From the NCBI GenBank assembly GCA_020442915.1, contig JAGRJD010000019.1, positions 1 to 45,568 of the forward strand: a DNA stretch of 45,568 bases, read 5' to 3'. The stretch comes from Thiothrix sp. Its GTDB lineage: Bacteria > Pseudomonadota > Gammaproteobacteria > Thiotrichales > Thiotrichaceae. The notes under the pieces are model-generated. The model was not told where the DNA came from, ran no database searches, and was given only the letters and a program-made list of their open reading frames with translations. The position numbers were made by a program, and so were the translations under genes. Positions 18,266-29,017 of the stretch are shown piece after piece; position 1 is the first letter of the stretch; every line of letters begins with the position of its first letter.

Positions 18266-19126
18266 CTAATCCAGGGCCAGAATGACCTGGTTACTGGTAT
18301 TTTGCTGTACCCAGAATTGACGACTGCGGACAGTCTGCTCATGTCGGGCCACAGCTTCATAACGCCCGGGAGGTATGGTAATCCCCTGAATATGCTGATG
18401 GAAATTACCAATCAAGCGACGCTTCCCACTTTCGAGCCGGTAAATCTGCCATTCCATAGGCTCAAACAGAGGCTGGTTATCCAAGGTTGCGGTCAGATTG
18501 ACTTCGCCAACCGGAATATGAACATGCTTTTCCGTCAGTTCCCCACTGTGTACCTGTACACGCCGAAACTGTGGCACCTGCCGGATCATGGCTTTCACCC
18601 GATAAAAACCGGCAGGAACAATTTCGTTCACCTGACTGCGGTTGCCGAGCCGGAATGATTTTCCGGACGGCCCCTGTATCAGCCATTCGACTTTTTCATT
18701 CGCAGACAGGCGCAGATAGCCGATAGCCGCGGAAAAACTGGATACCACCAGACTGTTGCTGTCTATCCTTACCGGTTTCTGCATCAGGAACCGGCCAATG
18801 GAAAGCTGTATCTGGTAATTGCCGGGAGGGAGGTTCAGCTGTGGCTGTTGTCCGTTCAGACTTCGGGTGAAACGGTCACCTTCGCGCCGGATCTGCCAGT
18901 GTATACGGTTGTCAGCTATCCGAAAATTGACGGGAAGATGGACAAACAATCCCAGGTTGTAGCCGGAAACGCTGGCCGACACAGGTCGATTCAGGGTCGA
19001 CAGCAATACCGATTTTTCCGGAGCCATTGCTACTCCCTTGCCATCAGCCTGCGCCAAAGCGAGGCAGGCTATTAGAAATACCAGCAGGAGTGTGGCCCAG
19101 TAGTTGAGGTTCAGTTTTTCAATCAT
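18266..19126 (-). CDS. exported protein with three Pro-Gly-Tyr beta-repeats, unknown function
   Basis: The 286-residue protein has an N-terminal signal (hydrophobic 10-25). Either Cys21 in the lipobox-like LIAC is lipidated, or signal peptidase cuts after ALA about 25. The rest is three similar units of roughly 70 residues. Each has a W-[QL]-I strand (W77, W148, W226) followed 22-25 residues later by [LVI]-P-[PA]-G-x-Y (Y104, Y175, Y256), ending LPPGNYQIQL, VPAGFYRVKA and IPPGRYEAVA. This is an Ig-like beta-sandwich pattern, seen in vWA-associated and PEGA-like modules. Envelope location and a binding role are inferences. It converges on the carbonic anhydrase gene. Confidence 0.65.
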   Translation of the reverse strand: MIEKLNLNYWATLLLVFLIACLALAQADGKGVAMAPEKSVLLSTLNRPVSASVSGYNLGLFVHLPVNFRIADNRIHWQIRREGDRFTRSLNGQQPQLNLPPGNYQIQLSIGRFLMQKPVRIDSNSLVVSSFSAAIGYLRLSANEKVEWLIQGPSGKSFRLGNRSQVNEIVPAGFYRVKAMIRQVPQFRRVQVHSGELTEKHVHIPVGEVNLTATLDNQPLFEPMEWQIYRLESGKRRLIGNFHQHIQGITIPPGRYEAVARHEQTVRSRQFWVQQNTSNQVILALD

Positions 19127-19186
19127 GCTTTCCCTGCTCTGGTGGTTTCATGATCAGGCAGTATGTGCAAGCAATCCGTGAACCGG

Positions 19187-19339
19187 ATGAGAGTTGTCAT
19201 TATTATTTTCATTGGTTATTGGGTTGTGGTTTTGCTCACTGACCCAAGCTACGCCTTCGGCCTGATGGACACCATTGTCTGCCGACGGGGCTTGTGGTTT
19301 TCACGCCCAACGGCCAGACAGGGAAAACAGATGATTTGA
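19187..19339 (+). CDS. possible 50-residue exported peptide
   Basis: In the spacer between two leftward genes, a rightward frame of 50 codons begins with MRVVIIIFIGYWVVVLL, followed by TDPSYAFG. This resembles a signal peptide with cleavage after SYA, and the tail is basic (CRRGLWFSRPTARQGK). No good ribosome site precedes the ATG. It could be a chance frame: the spacer has no other support for a rightward transcript. Confidence 0.2.
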   Translation: MRVVIIIFIGYWVVVLLTDPSYAFGLMDTIVCRRGLWFSRPTARQGKQMI

Positions 19340-19392
19340 AACTGAACCGGGCAAAAAAATCCGTGCTTCTGGTCGGAAACCGGACGCCGGAT

Positions 19393-19875
19393 TTAGCGGG
19401 AACGGGTTTGAAACGGTATCACAACCTGATAGTTTCCGTCCGGTGTGGCGATATGGACAGCAGCCAGCCAGTCCATGATGTCGGAAGTGCACAGGGGCAG
19501 CATGAAAGTTCCCTGCCAACGGGAAAACGACTCATCCAGTGCTTGCAGCTGCGCCGACTGCTCTCCCATATACATGTTGACCCCCGTGACCCGGATATCG
19601 ACGGTCTGTACTGCCCCAAAGCCCTGCAGCTCGGCATTGACCTGCACCGGCTGCATGACCGGCACAGGTATCGGGCTGAGACTCAGCACCAGACGGGCAG
19701 TACCAGCATCTGCCTGGCAGCTGCCTTTATCCAGCTGGCAAGCGGGGAGCGTCGTTAAAAGCATGGATTGCGGTGTTGTTGCGGAAAGCAGCCCTTCATC
19801 ACCGGACCACCACAAAAAGCCTCCCGCACCGGACAGCAGGGCCAGCAAAAAACCGATTCCAGGCAACCATCTCAT
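19393..19875 (-). CDS. single-span membrane or periplasmic protein, unknown function
   Basis: This 160-residue protein has an N-terminal hydrophobic segment (about 5-24) with the character of a membrane anchor or signal peptide. A short region with paired cysteines (ACQLDKGSC, about 45-54) follows, then a beta-rich domain. A third Cys lies in LPLCTSD near residue 127. The ATG overlaps the prlC stop by 4 nt (19872-19875), so it is translated with prlC. The domain ends in NYQVVIPFQTRSR. I do not recognise the family; position and coupling suggest a periplasmic partner encoded with, but not necessarily acting with, PrlC. Confidence 0.65.
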   Translation of the reverse strand: MRWLPGIGFLLALLSGAGGFLWWSGDEGLLSATTPQSMLLTTLPACQLDKGSCQADAGTARLVLSLSPIPVPVMQPVQVNAELQGFGAVQTVDIRVTGVNMYMGEQSAQLQALDESFSRWQGTFMLPLCTSDIMDWLAAVHIATPDGNYQVVIPFQTRSR

Positions 19876-21908
19876 GCCGCATCCTGAAGCCCGTTATGGC
19901 GCAGGAAGGCATCAATCCGGGGTTTGCGACCCCGGAATGCCACAAAGGAAGCCATGGCCGGACGTGATCCCCCCTGTTGCAGAATTTCATTCAGGAAGTC
20001 CTGTCCGGCACTGCCGTCAAACAGGCCCTCCTCCTCAAAACGTGCATAAGCATCGGCTGACAGTACTTCCGCCCATTTGTAGCTGTAATACCCGGCAGCA
20101 TACCCGCCCGCAAAAATGTGGGAAAAACTGTTGGCCATACGATTGAAAGCCGGAGGCCTGATCACGGCTACTTCAGCCCGCACTGCATCCAGTATCGCTT
20201 CAATCCGTCCCGGCTGGCTGGCTTCAGTATCCAGGTGCAGCTGCATGTCAAACAGCGAAAACTCCAGCTGGCGTACAATCCCCATAGCGGCCTGAAAATG
20301 CCGGGCAGCAAGCATCTTCTGGTAGAGTGCTTCCGGCAGTCCGGCACCGGTCTGCCAGTGCCCGCTCAGCATGTCCAGCACCTCTCGCTCCCAGCACCAG
20401 TTTTCCATAAACTGGCTGGGCAGTTCAACTGCATCCCATTCCACACCATTGATGCCGGCAATATCAGGGTAATCCACCTGCGTCAGCATGTGGTGCAGGC
20501 CATGGCCGAACTCGTGGAACAGGGTCACTACCTCATCATGGGTGAACAGGGCCGGCTTGTCTCCCACTGGCGGCGTCCCATTGCAGGTCATGAAGGCTAC
20601 CGGTGTCTGCAGCCCTTGACGTTTGAGGAAACGCCCGCAGAAATCACTCATCCAGGCACCGCCACGCTTGGCCTTACGGGCATAGAGATCAAGGTAGAAC
20701 TCAGCCTGCAGGGAATCGTCCGGATTGTAAATCTGGTAAAAGCGGACATCCGGATGCCACAGTTCCACCCCTTGCTTCGGCTCAATGCGTACCTGATACA
20801 GGCGCTCCACCAAAGCGAACAAACCCTCGATGACCCGGTCAACCGGGAAATAAGGTTTGATCATTTCATCGGTAAAATCAAAACGGGCCTGCTTCATCTT
20901 TTCACTGACGTAGCTGATATCCCATGCCTGCAAATCCTCAATACCCAGCACATCCCGGGCAAACTGCTGCACGGCGGCATATTCCCGTTCGGCATGTGGC
21001 CGGGTACGTCGGGCAAGGTCGTGCAGGAAATCCATAACAGCCTGAGTACCTTCCGCCATTTTTGCCGCCAGTGAAACCTCGGCATAGTTGGCATACCCCA
21101 GCAATTCAGCCTCCTCCTGACGCAGCTGCAGGATTTCACGCATGACCGCCCCATTGTCCCAGTCCGGTTTTTCGGCCTGATCCGAAGCACGGGTGGCATA
21201 AGCCCGGTACAGGGCATACCGCAGCTCACGGCTATCCGCATAGCTCATGACCGCGTAGTAACTTGGAAAGTCCAGCGTCAGCACCCAGCCTTCCAGATCA
21301 CGTTGCCTGGCAGCCTGAGCTGCCATTTCCAGCGCTGACTCCGGAAGCCCTGCCAGTTCAGCCTGATCGGTGACCTGCCGCAGCCAAGCATCGGTCGCAT
21401 CCAGTACGTGGTCCGAAAAGCAGGAGCTGAGCTCGGACAGGCGCTGGCTGATTTCACGAAAACGCTGTTTTTTATCCGGTGGCAGGTTGACGCCACTGAG
21501 ACGGAAAGACAGCAGGCTGTCATCCAGTGCCTTGCGCTGGGCTGCATCCAGGCACTCATCCTCGCTGCGTACCTGCTGTATGGCTTCAAACAGGGCCAGG
21601 TTCTGTCCCATTTCCGTGTGATAGTCACTCAGTCGGGGCAGGTTGGCATTGTAAACCTGACGCAACGCTTCGGTATTTGCCACAGCATTCAGGTGGCTGA
21701 CAGGCGACCACAGACGCTCCAACTGATTGGCCTGTTCATTCAGGGGGTAGACCAGATTGTCCCAGTCCGGTGCCTGGGTCTGCGCCAGCCGTTGCACCAG
21801 CCAGTCCCGGTTCTGCTTCAGAACCTTGTCCAGAGCAGGCTTGATCTGTTCGGGTGCAATATGGCGAAATGGCGGCAGGCCCTCAGCTACCAGCAGTGGA
21901 TTACCCAT
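19872..21908 (-). CDS. prlC: oligopeptidase A (M3 family)
   Basis: PrlC is a cytoplasmic zinc endopeptidase that degrades oligopeptides, including cleaved signal peptides. The 678-residue length is standard. The zinc motif is HEFGHGLHHML (about residue 464), followed by the third-ligand region DAVELPSQFMENWCWE. The N-terminal GNPLL..GLPPF and C-terminal AGYYSYKWAEVLSADAY are typical. The ribosome site AAGGAG precedes ATG 21908. The gene follows gyrB by only 36 nt and that gap holds a parS-like site, so it may be read through from gyrB. Confidence 0.96.
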   Translation of the reverse strand: MGNPLLVAEGLPPFRHIAPEQIKPALDKVLKQNRDWLVQRLAQTQAPDWDNLVYPLNEQANQLERLWSPVSHLNAVANTEALRQVYNANLPRLSDYHTEMGQNLALFEAIQQVRSEDECLDAAQRKALDDSLLSFRLSGVNLPPDKKQRFREISQRLSELSSCFSDHVLDATDAWLRQVTDQAELAGLPESALEMAAQAARQRDLEGWVLTLDFPSYYAVMSYADSRELRYALYRAYATRASDQAEKPDWDNGAVMREILQLRQEEAELLGYANYAEVSLAAKMAEGTQAVMDFLHDLARRTRPHAEREYAAVQQFARDVLGIEDLQAWDISYVSEKMKQARFDFTDEMIKPYFPVDRVIEGLFALVERLYQVRIEPKQGVELWHPDVRFYQIYNPDDSLQAEFYLDLYARKAKRGGAWMSDFCGRFLKRQGLQTPVAFMTCNGTPPVGDKPALFTHDEVVTLFHEFGHGLHHMLTQVDYPDIAGINGVEWDAVELPSQFMENWCWEREVLDMLSGHWQTGAGLPEALYQKMLAARHFQAAMGIVRQLEFSLFDMQLHLDTEASQPGRIEAILDAVRAEVAVIRPPAFNRMANSFSHIFAGGYAAGYYSYKWAEVLSADAYARFEEEGLFDGSAGQDFLNEILQQGGSRPAMASFVAFRGRKPRIDAFLRHNGLQDAA

Positions 21909-21919
21909 GTTCGGCTCCT

Positions 21920-21935
21920 TGTTTCACGTGAAACC
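21920..21935. promoter_or_regulatory. parS-like ParB-binding site 2
   Basis: TGTTTCACGTGAAACC differs from the parS consensus TGTTTCACGTGAAACA only at the last base. It fills the middle of the 36-nt gap between gyrB and prlC. This is one of the two strongest matches in the window. Confidence 0.75.
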
Positions 21936-21944
21936 TTGTTGTGA

Positions 21945-25486
<3,542 letters not shown>

Positions 25487-25507
25487 GATAGGTGCATCAG
25501 TTCCCGG

Positions 25508-26626
25508 TTACAGCCGGATCGGCATGATCACGTTACACACACTGGCATCACCGGGATCCGTCAGCAGGGCACTGCTTTCCGGGGAGTTGAACTGCAGGGT
25601 CATTGATTCATTGTGCAGGTGGTTGATGGCTTCCAACAGGTAGGTGACATTGAAGCCGATATTGAATGCCTGCCCCTGATAGTTGACATCCAGCTCATCC
25701 TGGGCAGTTTCCTGCTCCGGATTATTGGATTGTACCGTCAACACATTGTCGGCGAGACTGAGGCGCACACCCCGGAACTTCTCGTTGGACAGAATAGAAA
25801 CCCGGCTGAGCATGTCCCGGAAAGCCATGCGGTCCACTTCGACACTGATTTGCCCCTTGGGGGGTACGGCGGCCTGGTAATCCGGATACCGCCCGTCCAC
25901 CAGCTTGGTGGTGAAACTCAGCTGGTCAATCAGGATACGCAGGTGGTTCTGGCTCAATTGCAGCCTGACGGCTGTCTGGCTGTCACTGCGCAGGAGACGG
26001 ATCATTTCCAGTACGCCCTTGCGTGGGATGATGACCTGCAGGGGTTCCTTGACATCGTCCGCCCTGACCTGTTCCCGTTCCAGGGTGCACAGGGATAAAC
26101 GGTGCCCGTCTGTTGATACGGTACGGATGTGCTGTTCATTGAGCTCCAGCAGCAGGCCATTGAGGTAATAACGGACATCCTGATTGGCCATGGCGAATGC
26201 AGTATTTTCCAGCAGTGCTTTAAATTCCCGTTCCCCCATTTCCAGCTCAAGGGTGCTGCCGATATCTTCCAGTTCCGGATAGTCCCGTGCCGGGAGGGTG
26301 GAAAGCTCGAAACGGCTGCGTCCGCTGCTGACCACGGCCCGGTCATTGTCCAGGACATCAATGGCAACCATGCTGTCCGGCGGCAGGGACTTGCAGATGT
26401 CTGCAAGCTTGCGTGCGGCAAGGGTGATTTCGCCGTCTTCCGCATCAATCACCGGGGTGCTGGTGGCGATTTCCAGCTCCAGATCGGTACCACGCCAATG
26501 TGTGTTGCCTGCTTCAATCCGCAACAACACATTCTCCAGAATGGGAGAGGTATGGCGCTTTTCAATCGCCCCCAGGGTGGCCTGCAGGGCTTCCAGCAGG
26601 GTTTCACGTGTCTGTGTTAATTTCAT
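25508..26626 (-). CDS. dnaN: DNA polymerase III sliding clamp, beta subunit
   Basis: The beta clamp encircles DNA and tethers polymerase III and repair factors. The 372-residue protein has the three-domain length of the family (E. coli 366). Landmarks are the start MKLTQTRETLLEALQ, RHTSPILENVLL, GTDLELEI, the central GVLEMIRLL, and the C-terminal YLLEAINHL and VCNVIMPIRL close, matching the usual V.MPMRL end. A TTCACA-16-TATACT promoter lies upstream in the dnaA-dnaN spacer, so it need not depend on dnaA transcription. Half of a parS-like site (GTTTCACGTG, 26601-26610) falls in its first codons but is not completed. Confidence 0.98.
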   Translation of the reverse strand: MKLTQTRETLLEALQATLGAIEKRHTSPILENVLLRIEAGNTHWRGTDLELEIATSTPVIDAEDGEITLAARKLADICKSLPPDSMVAIDVLDNDRAVVSSGRSRFELSTLPARDYPELEDIGSTLELEMGEREFKALLENTAFAMANQDVRYYLNGLLLELNEQHIRTVSTDGHRLSLCTLEREQVRADDVKEPLQVIIPRKGVLEMIRLLRSDSQTAVRLQLSQNHLRILIDQLSFTTKLVDGRYPDYQAAVPPKGQISVEVDRMAFRDMLSRVSILSNEKFRGVRLSLADNVLTVQSNNPEQETAQDELDVNYQGQAFNIGFNVTYLLEAINHLHNESMTLQFNSPESSALLTDPGDASVCNVIMPIRL

Positions 26627-26827
26627 TGATCTGTATTTAAATAAAATAGTGATTGTTACTAGGCAAGTGGAAAGTACCGAACAAGTCAGTTAAGACCTTG
26701 TTTCCGGTTAGTATATCGTATGCCTTTACATTGTGAAAAACCCGGTACTGGCGTGCCGTTTTTCCGGGATGAATTTCATAAACAGTTTATCCACAGCCTG
26801 ATCCTGATGTTATCCACGGGCTTGTCC
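26627..26827. other. oriC: candidate replication origin segment (dnaA-dnaN spacer)
   Basis: This 201-nt spacer contains a consensus DnaA box TTATCCACA (26787-26795) and a near box TTATCCACG (26810-26818) in the same orientation. They lie next to an AT-rich stretch (about 26630-26660, TATTTAAATAAAATAG) that could unwind. Bipartite origins around dnaA are known in other bacteria. Only two good boxes are visible here and a third lies upstream of dnaA, so the true origin could be either spacer or both. Confidence 0.45.
26710..26737 (-). promoter_or_regulatory. dnaN promoter
   Basis: Read leftward, TTCACA (26737-26732) is separated by 16 nt from TATACT (26715-26710). Each hexamer differs from sigma-70 consensus at one position. 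The site lies about 85 nt upstream of the dnaN start. Confidence 0.55.
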
Positions 26828-28210
26828 CTAATGTGTCAACAGGCGGATCAGGATGCGGTAATCCTCATCAATCCGGCTATCCGATTCGCGTAACTCGTCA
26901 ATCTTCCGGCAGGCGTGCAGCACGGTGGTATGGTCACGCCCGCCAAATTCCTTGCCGATTTCCGGCAGTGAGTGCTTGGTCAGTTCTTTGGCAAGGGCCA
27001 TGGCCACCTGGCGTGGGCGTGCCACTGAGCGGGTGCGGCGTTTGGTATCCAGATCACCGACCCGGATGTTGTAATGCTGGGCCACCTGTTTCTTGATATT
27101 GCTGATGGAAACCATCTTGTCCTGACTGGCGAGCTGATCGCGCAGGACTTCACGCACAAAGTCCATATCCGGTTCATGCAGGTTGCGCAGGCGCATGCTG
27201 GCAATCACCCGCTGCAGGGAACCTTCCAGATCACGGATGTTGGAGCGGAAGTTTTTGGCAATGAAAAAGGCGATTTCCTGCGGGAGGGGCAGGCCGGTGT
27301 CTTCAGCTTTTTTGCGCAGGATGGCGACCCGGGTTTCCAGATCCGGCGGTTCGACGGAAACAGTGAGCCCGCTGTTGAAACGGGAGCGCAGGCGGTCATC
27401 AATGCCCTCCACGTCACGCGGAAAACGGTCACTGGCAAGGATGATCTGCTTCTGGCCTTCCAGCAGGGCGTTGTAGGTATGGAAGAATTCCTCCATGGAA
27501 CGCTCCTTGCCGGAAAAGAACTGGATGTCGTCAATCAGCAGGGTATCCACCGTGCGATAGTGCTGTTTGAATTCCTCCATGCGCGAGGTGCGGATGGCGG
27601 TCACCATGTCGGTAACAAAACGTTCTGCATACACGTACAGCACTCTCGAGGCCGGATGAAACTGCAGGATGCGGTTTCCGATCGCATGCATCAGGTGGGT
27701 CTTCCCGAGACCGACCCCGCCGTAGATGAACAGGGGATTGTAAGTGCCGCCCGGATTTTCACCCACATACAGTGAGGCGGCGCGTGCCAGGGAGTTGGAC
27801 TTGCCTTCCACAAAATTGTCAAAGGTCAGGCGCGGGTTCAGGGTCTTGACCAGCTGGGTATTGACTGGAAGCGGGCGCGCTTGTCCCTGGCCGGCCCCGG
27901 CAAACGGGTCTTCGGATTCCGGTCCGGATGCCTGGGCCGGCTCTGTCTGCGGGGCGGCTGCCGGAGCCGGAGGCTGGCGTGAGCCTACCCGCAGGCTGAT
28001 GTCGTAACTGCTGTCACCCGACAGGGTGCGGGCATGAAACAGGATGCGGGAAAAATAGCTTTCGCGCACATGCTGCAGCACGATGGCATTGGGTGCCAGC
28101 AGCTGCATGCCATTGGCCTGTTCGATCACGTGCAGGCTTCTCAGCCAGGTGTTGATTTCCTGAGGGGGGATTTCGTGTTCAAGTTGGGTCAAGCATTGTT
28201 GCCAAAGCAT
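26828..28210 (-). CDS. dnaA: chromosomal replication initiator DnaA
   Basis: DnaA binds origin boxes and opens the duplex. The 460-residue form starts at ATG 28210 with [20 protein letters not shown], matching family domain I, and has AGGGCGG about 7 nt upstream. The frame runs open to 28297, but that extension would translate the DnaA box and promoter and is rejected. Domain II is a Pro/Ala-rich linker (about 78-118). Domain III has Walker [10 protein letters not shown] (164-172) and Walker B LLIDDIQF (224-231). Domain IV carries the box-binding signature [15 protein letters not shown] near the C-terminus. Confidence 0.98.
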   Translation of the reverse strand: MLWQQCLTQLEHEIPPQEINTWLRSLHVIEQANGMQLLAPNAIVLQHVRESYFSRILFHARTLSGDSSYDISLRVGSRQPPAPAAAPQTEPAQASGPESEDPFAGAGQGQARPLPVNTQLVKTLNPRLTFDNFVEGKSNSLARAASLYVGENPGGTYNPLFIYGGVGLGKTHLMHAIGNRILQFHPASRVLYVYAERFVTDMVTAIRTSRMEEFKQHYRTVDTLLIDDIQFFSGKERSMEEFFHTYNALLEGQKQIILASDRFPRDVEGIDDRLRSRFNSGLTVSVEPPDLETRVAILRKKAEDTGLPLPQEIAFFIAKNFRSNIRDLEGSLQRVIASMRLRNLHEPDMDFVREVLRDQLASQDKMVSISNIKKQVAQHYNIRVGDLDTKRRTRSVARPRQVAMALAKELTKHSLPEIGKEFGGRDHTTVLHACRKIDELRESDSRIDEDYRILIRLLTH

Positions 28211-28267
28211 AAAAAAACCGCCCTGTGGTCGCGATGAACAGGTAGTAGGTAAACAAGGAGTCCGGGA

Positions 28268-28297
28268 AGTATAGCTGTTCATCAGAGTTATCCACAA
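28268..28297 (-). promoter_or_regulatory. dnaA promoter overlapping a DnaA box
   Basis: Read leftward, TATACT (28273-28268) is preceded by 18 nt and TTGTGG (28297-28292). That weak -35 is covered by a consensus DnaA box (TTATCCACA on the plus strand, 28288-28296). DnaA bound there would compete with RNA polymerase, consistent with autorepression as known for dnaA genes. The box is certain; the promoter assignment is an inference. Confidence 0.5.
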
Positions 28298-28331
28298 GCC
28301 TTCAGGTGGTTTTGCACCGTGTTAAAAGCAA

Positions 28332-28360
28332 TTGACAAATCCGTGCTGTTCCCGTATTTT
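28332..28360 (+). promoter_or_regulatory. rpmH promoter
   Basis: TTGACA (28332-28337), a 17-nt spacer and TATTTT (28355-28360) form a strong sigma-70 promoter, about 90 nt before rpmH. It is divergent from the dnaA promoter and should drive rpmH-rnpA. Confidence 0.7.
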
Positions 28361-28447
28361 GCATCGCCTTTTGTAAGGCCATGTCAGTCTTTGCGCTGGA
28401 ACATGGCCTTGAAACAATTACCAGACTGAAGTTTTCGGGAAACTGCC

Positions 28448-28582
28448 ATGAAAAGAACATTCCAGCCCAGCAAGCTCCATCGTGCCCGCACGCATGGATT
28501 TCGTGCCCGCATGTCCACGGCAAACGGCCGCAAGGTACTGAATGCCCGTCGTGCCAAGGGTCGCAAGCGCCTGATTCCCTGA
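28448..28582 (+). CDS. rpmH: 50S ribosomal protein L34
   Basis: This 44-residue basic protein ([20 protein letters not shown] at the start, [18 protein letters not shown] near the end) is bL34 of the large ribosomal subunit. Length and sequence match the family almost perfectly. It stands divergent from dnaA and directly before rnpA, the near-universal bacterial order. A strong promoter lies upstream. Another reading frame stays open across the whole gene and continues into rnpA. Confidence 0.98.
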   Translation: MKRTFQPSKLHRARTHGFRARMSTANGRKVLNARRAKGRKRLIP

Positions 28583-28599
28583 CCTGCCCCCGTCTGTCC

Positions 28600-28989
28600 T
28601 TGAGCGGGTTTCCGCGTCATGTGCGCCTGACACGTCCGGAGGAGTTTCAGCGCCTGTTTGAGCGTGGCCGTCATCGTCGCACCGACGTGGAGGGGCTTCT
28701 GGCCCGGTCCCGGACCAATGCCGGTGCCTGCCCACGCTTGGGGCTGGCTGTTTCCAAGCGCATCCTGAAACGCTCTGTCGACCGGAACCGGATCAAGCGT
28801 CTGGTCCGGGAAAGTTTCCGTTGTCATTACAATACTCTCCCCAACGTTGATCTTGTGGTTCTGGCCAAGCCTGAACTTTCCAGCATGGATAATGCTGTTA
28901 TACTTCAGCAGCTCGGCGTGTTGTGGCAACGCTTGAGAGCGTCATACCCTGCTGGCCGGGATGCTCCCGTGACGGGTCAGTCCCGGTAA
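28600..28989 (+). CDS. rnpA: RNase P protein component
   Basis: RnpA is the protein cofactor of RNase P, which matures tRNA 5' ends. Landmarks are FPRHVRLTRPEEFQRLF, PRLGLAVSKRILKRSVDRN and the RNR motif RNRIKRLVRESFR. No ATG lies in frame between the rpmH stop and the conserved FPRHVRL. I choose TTG 28600 (129 residues), which gives the family N-terminus, though no clear ribosome site precedes it; translation may be coupled to rpmH. The frame is in fact open back to an ATG at 28381 that would enclose rpmH. yidC follows after 28 nt, without the yidD gene often found here. Confidence 0.9.
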   Translation: MSGFPRHVRLTRPEEFQRLFERGRHRRTDVEGLLARSRTNAGACPRLGLAVSKRILKRSVDRNRIKRLVRESFRCHYNTLPNVDLVVLAKPELSSMDNAVILQQLGVLWQRLRASYPAGRDAPVTGQSR

Positions 28990-29017
28990 ATCAACCTTAC
29001 TAACGGCTTGAGGATTT

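Noticed and set aside
20118..21074. 318-codon frame antisense to prlC
   Set aside because: A shadow of the prlC coding strand; PrlC motifs are complete and the antisense protein has no family features.
28211..28297. 29-residue N-terminal extension of DnaA
   Set aside because: It would translate a DnaA box and the likely promoter, and it does not resemble DnaA domain I. ATG 28210 has a ribosome site and the family N-terminus.
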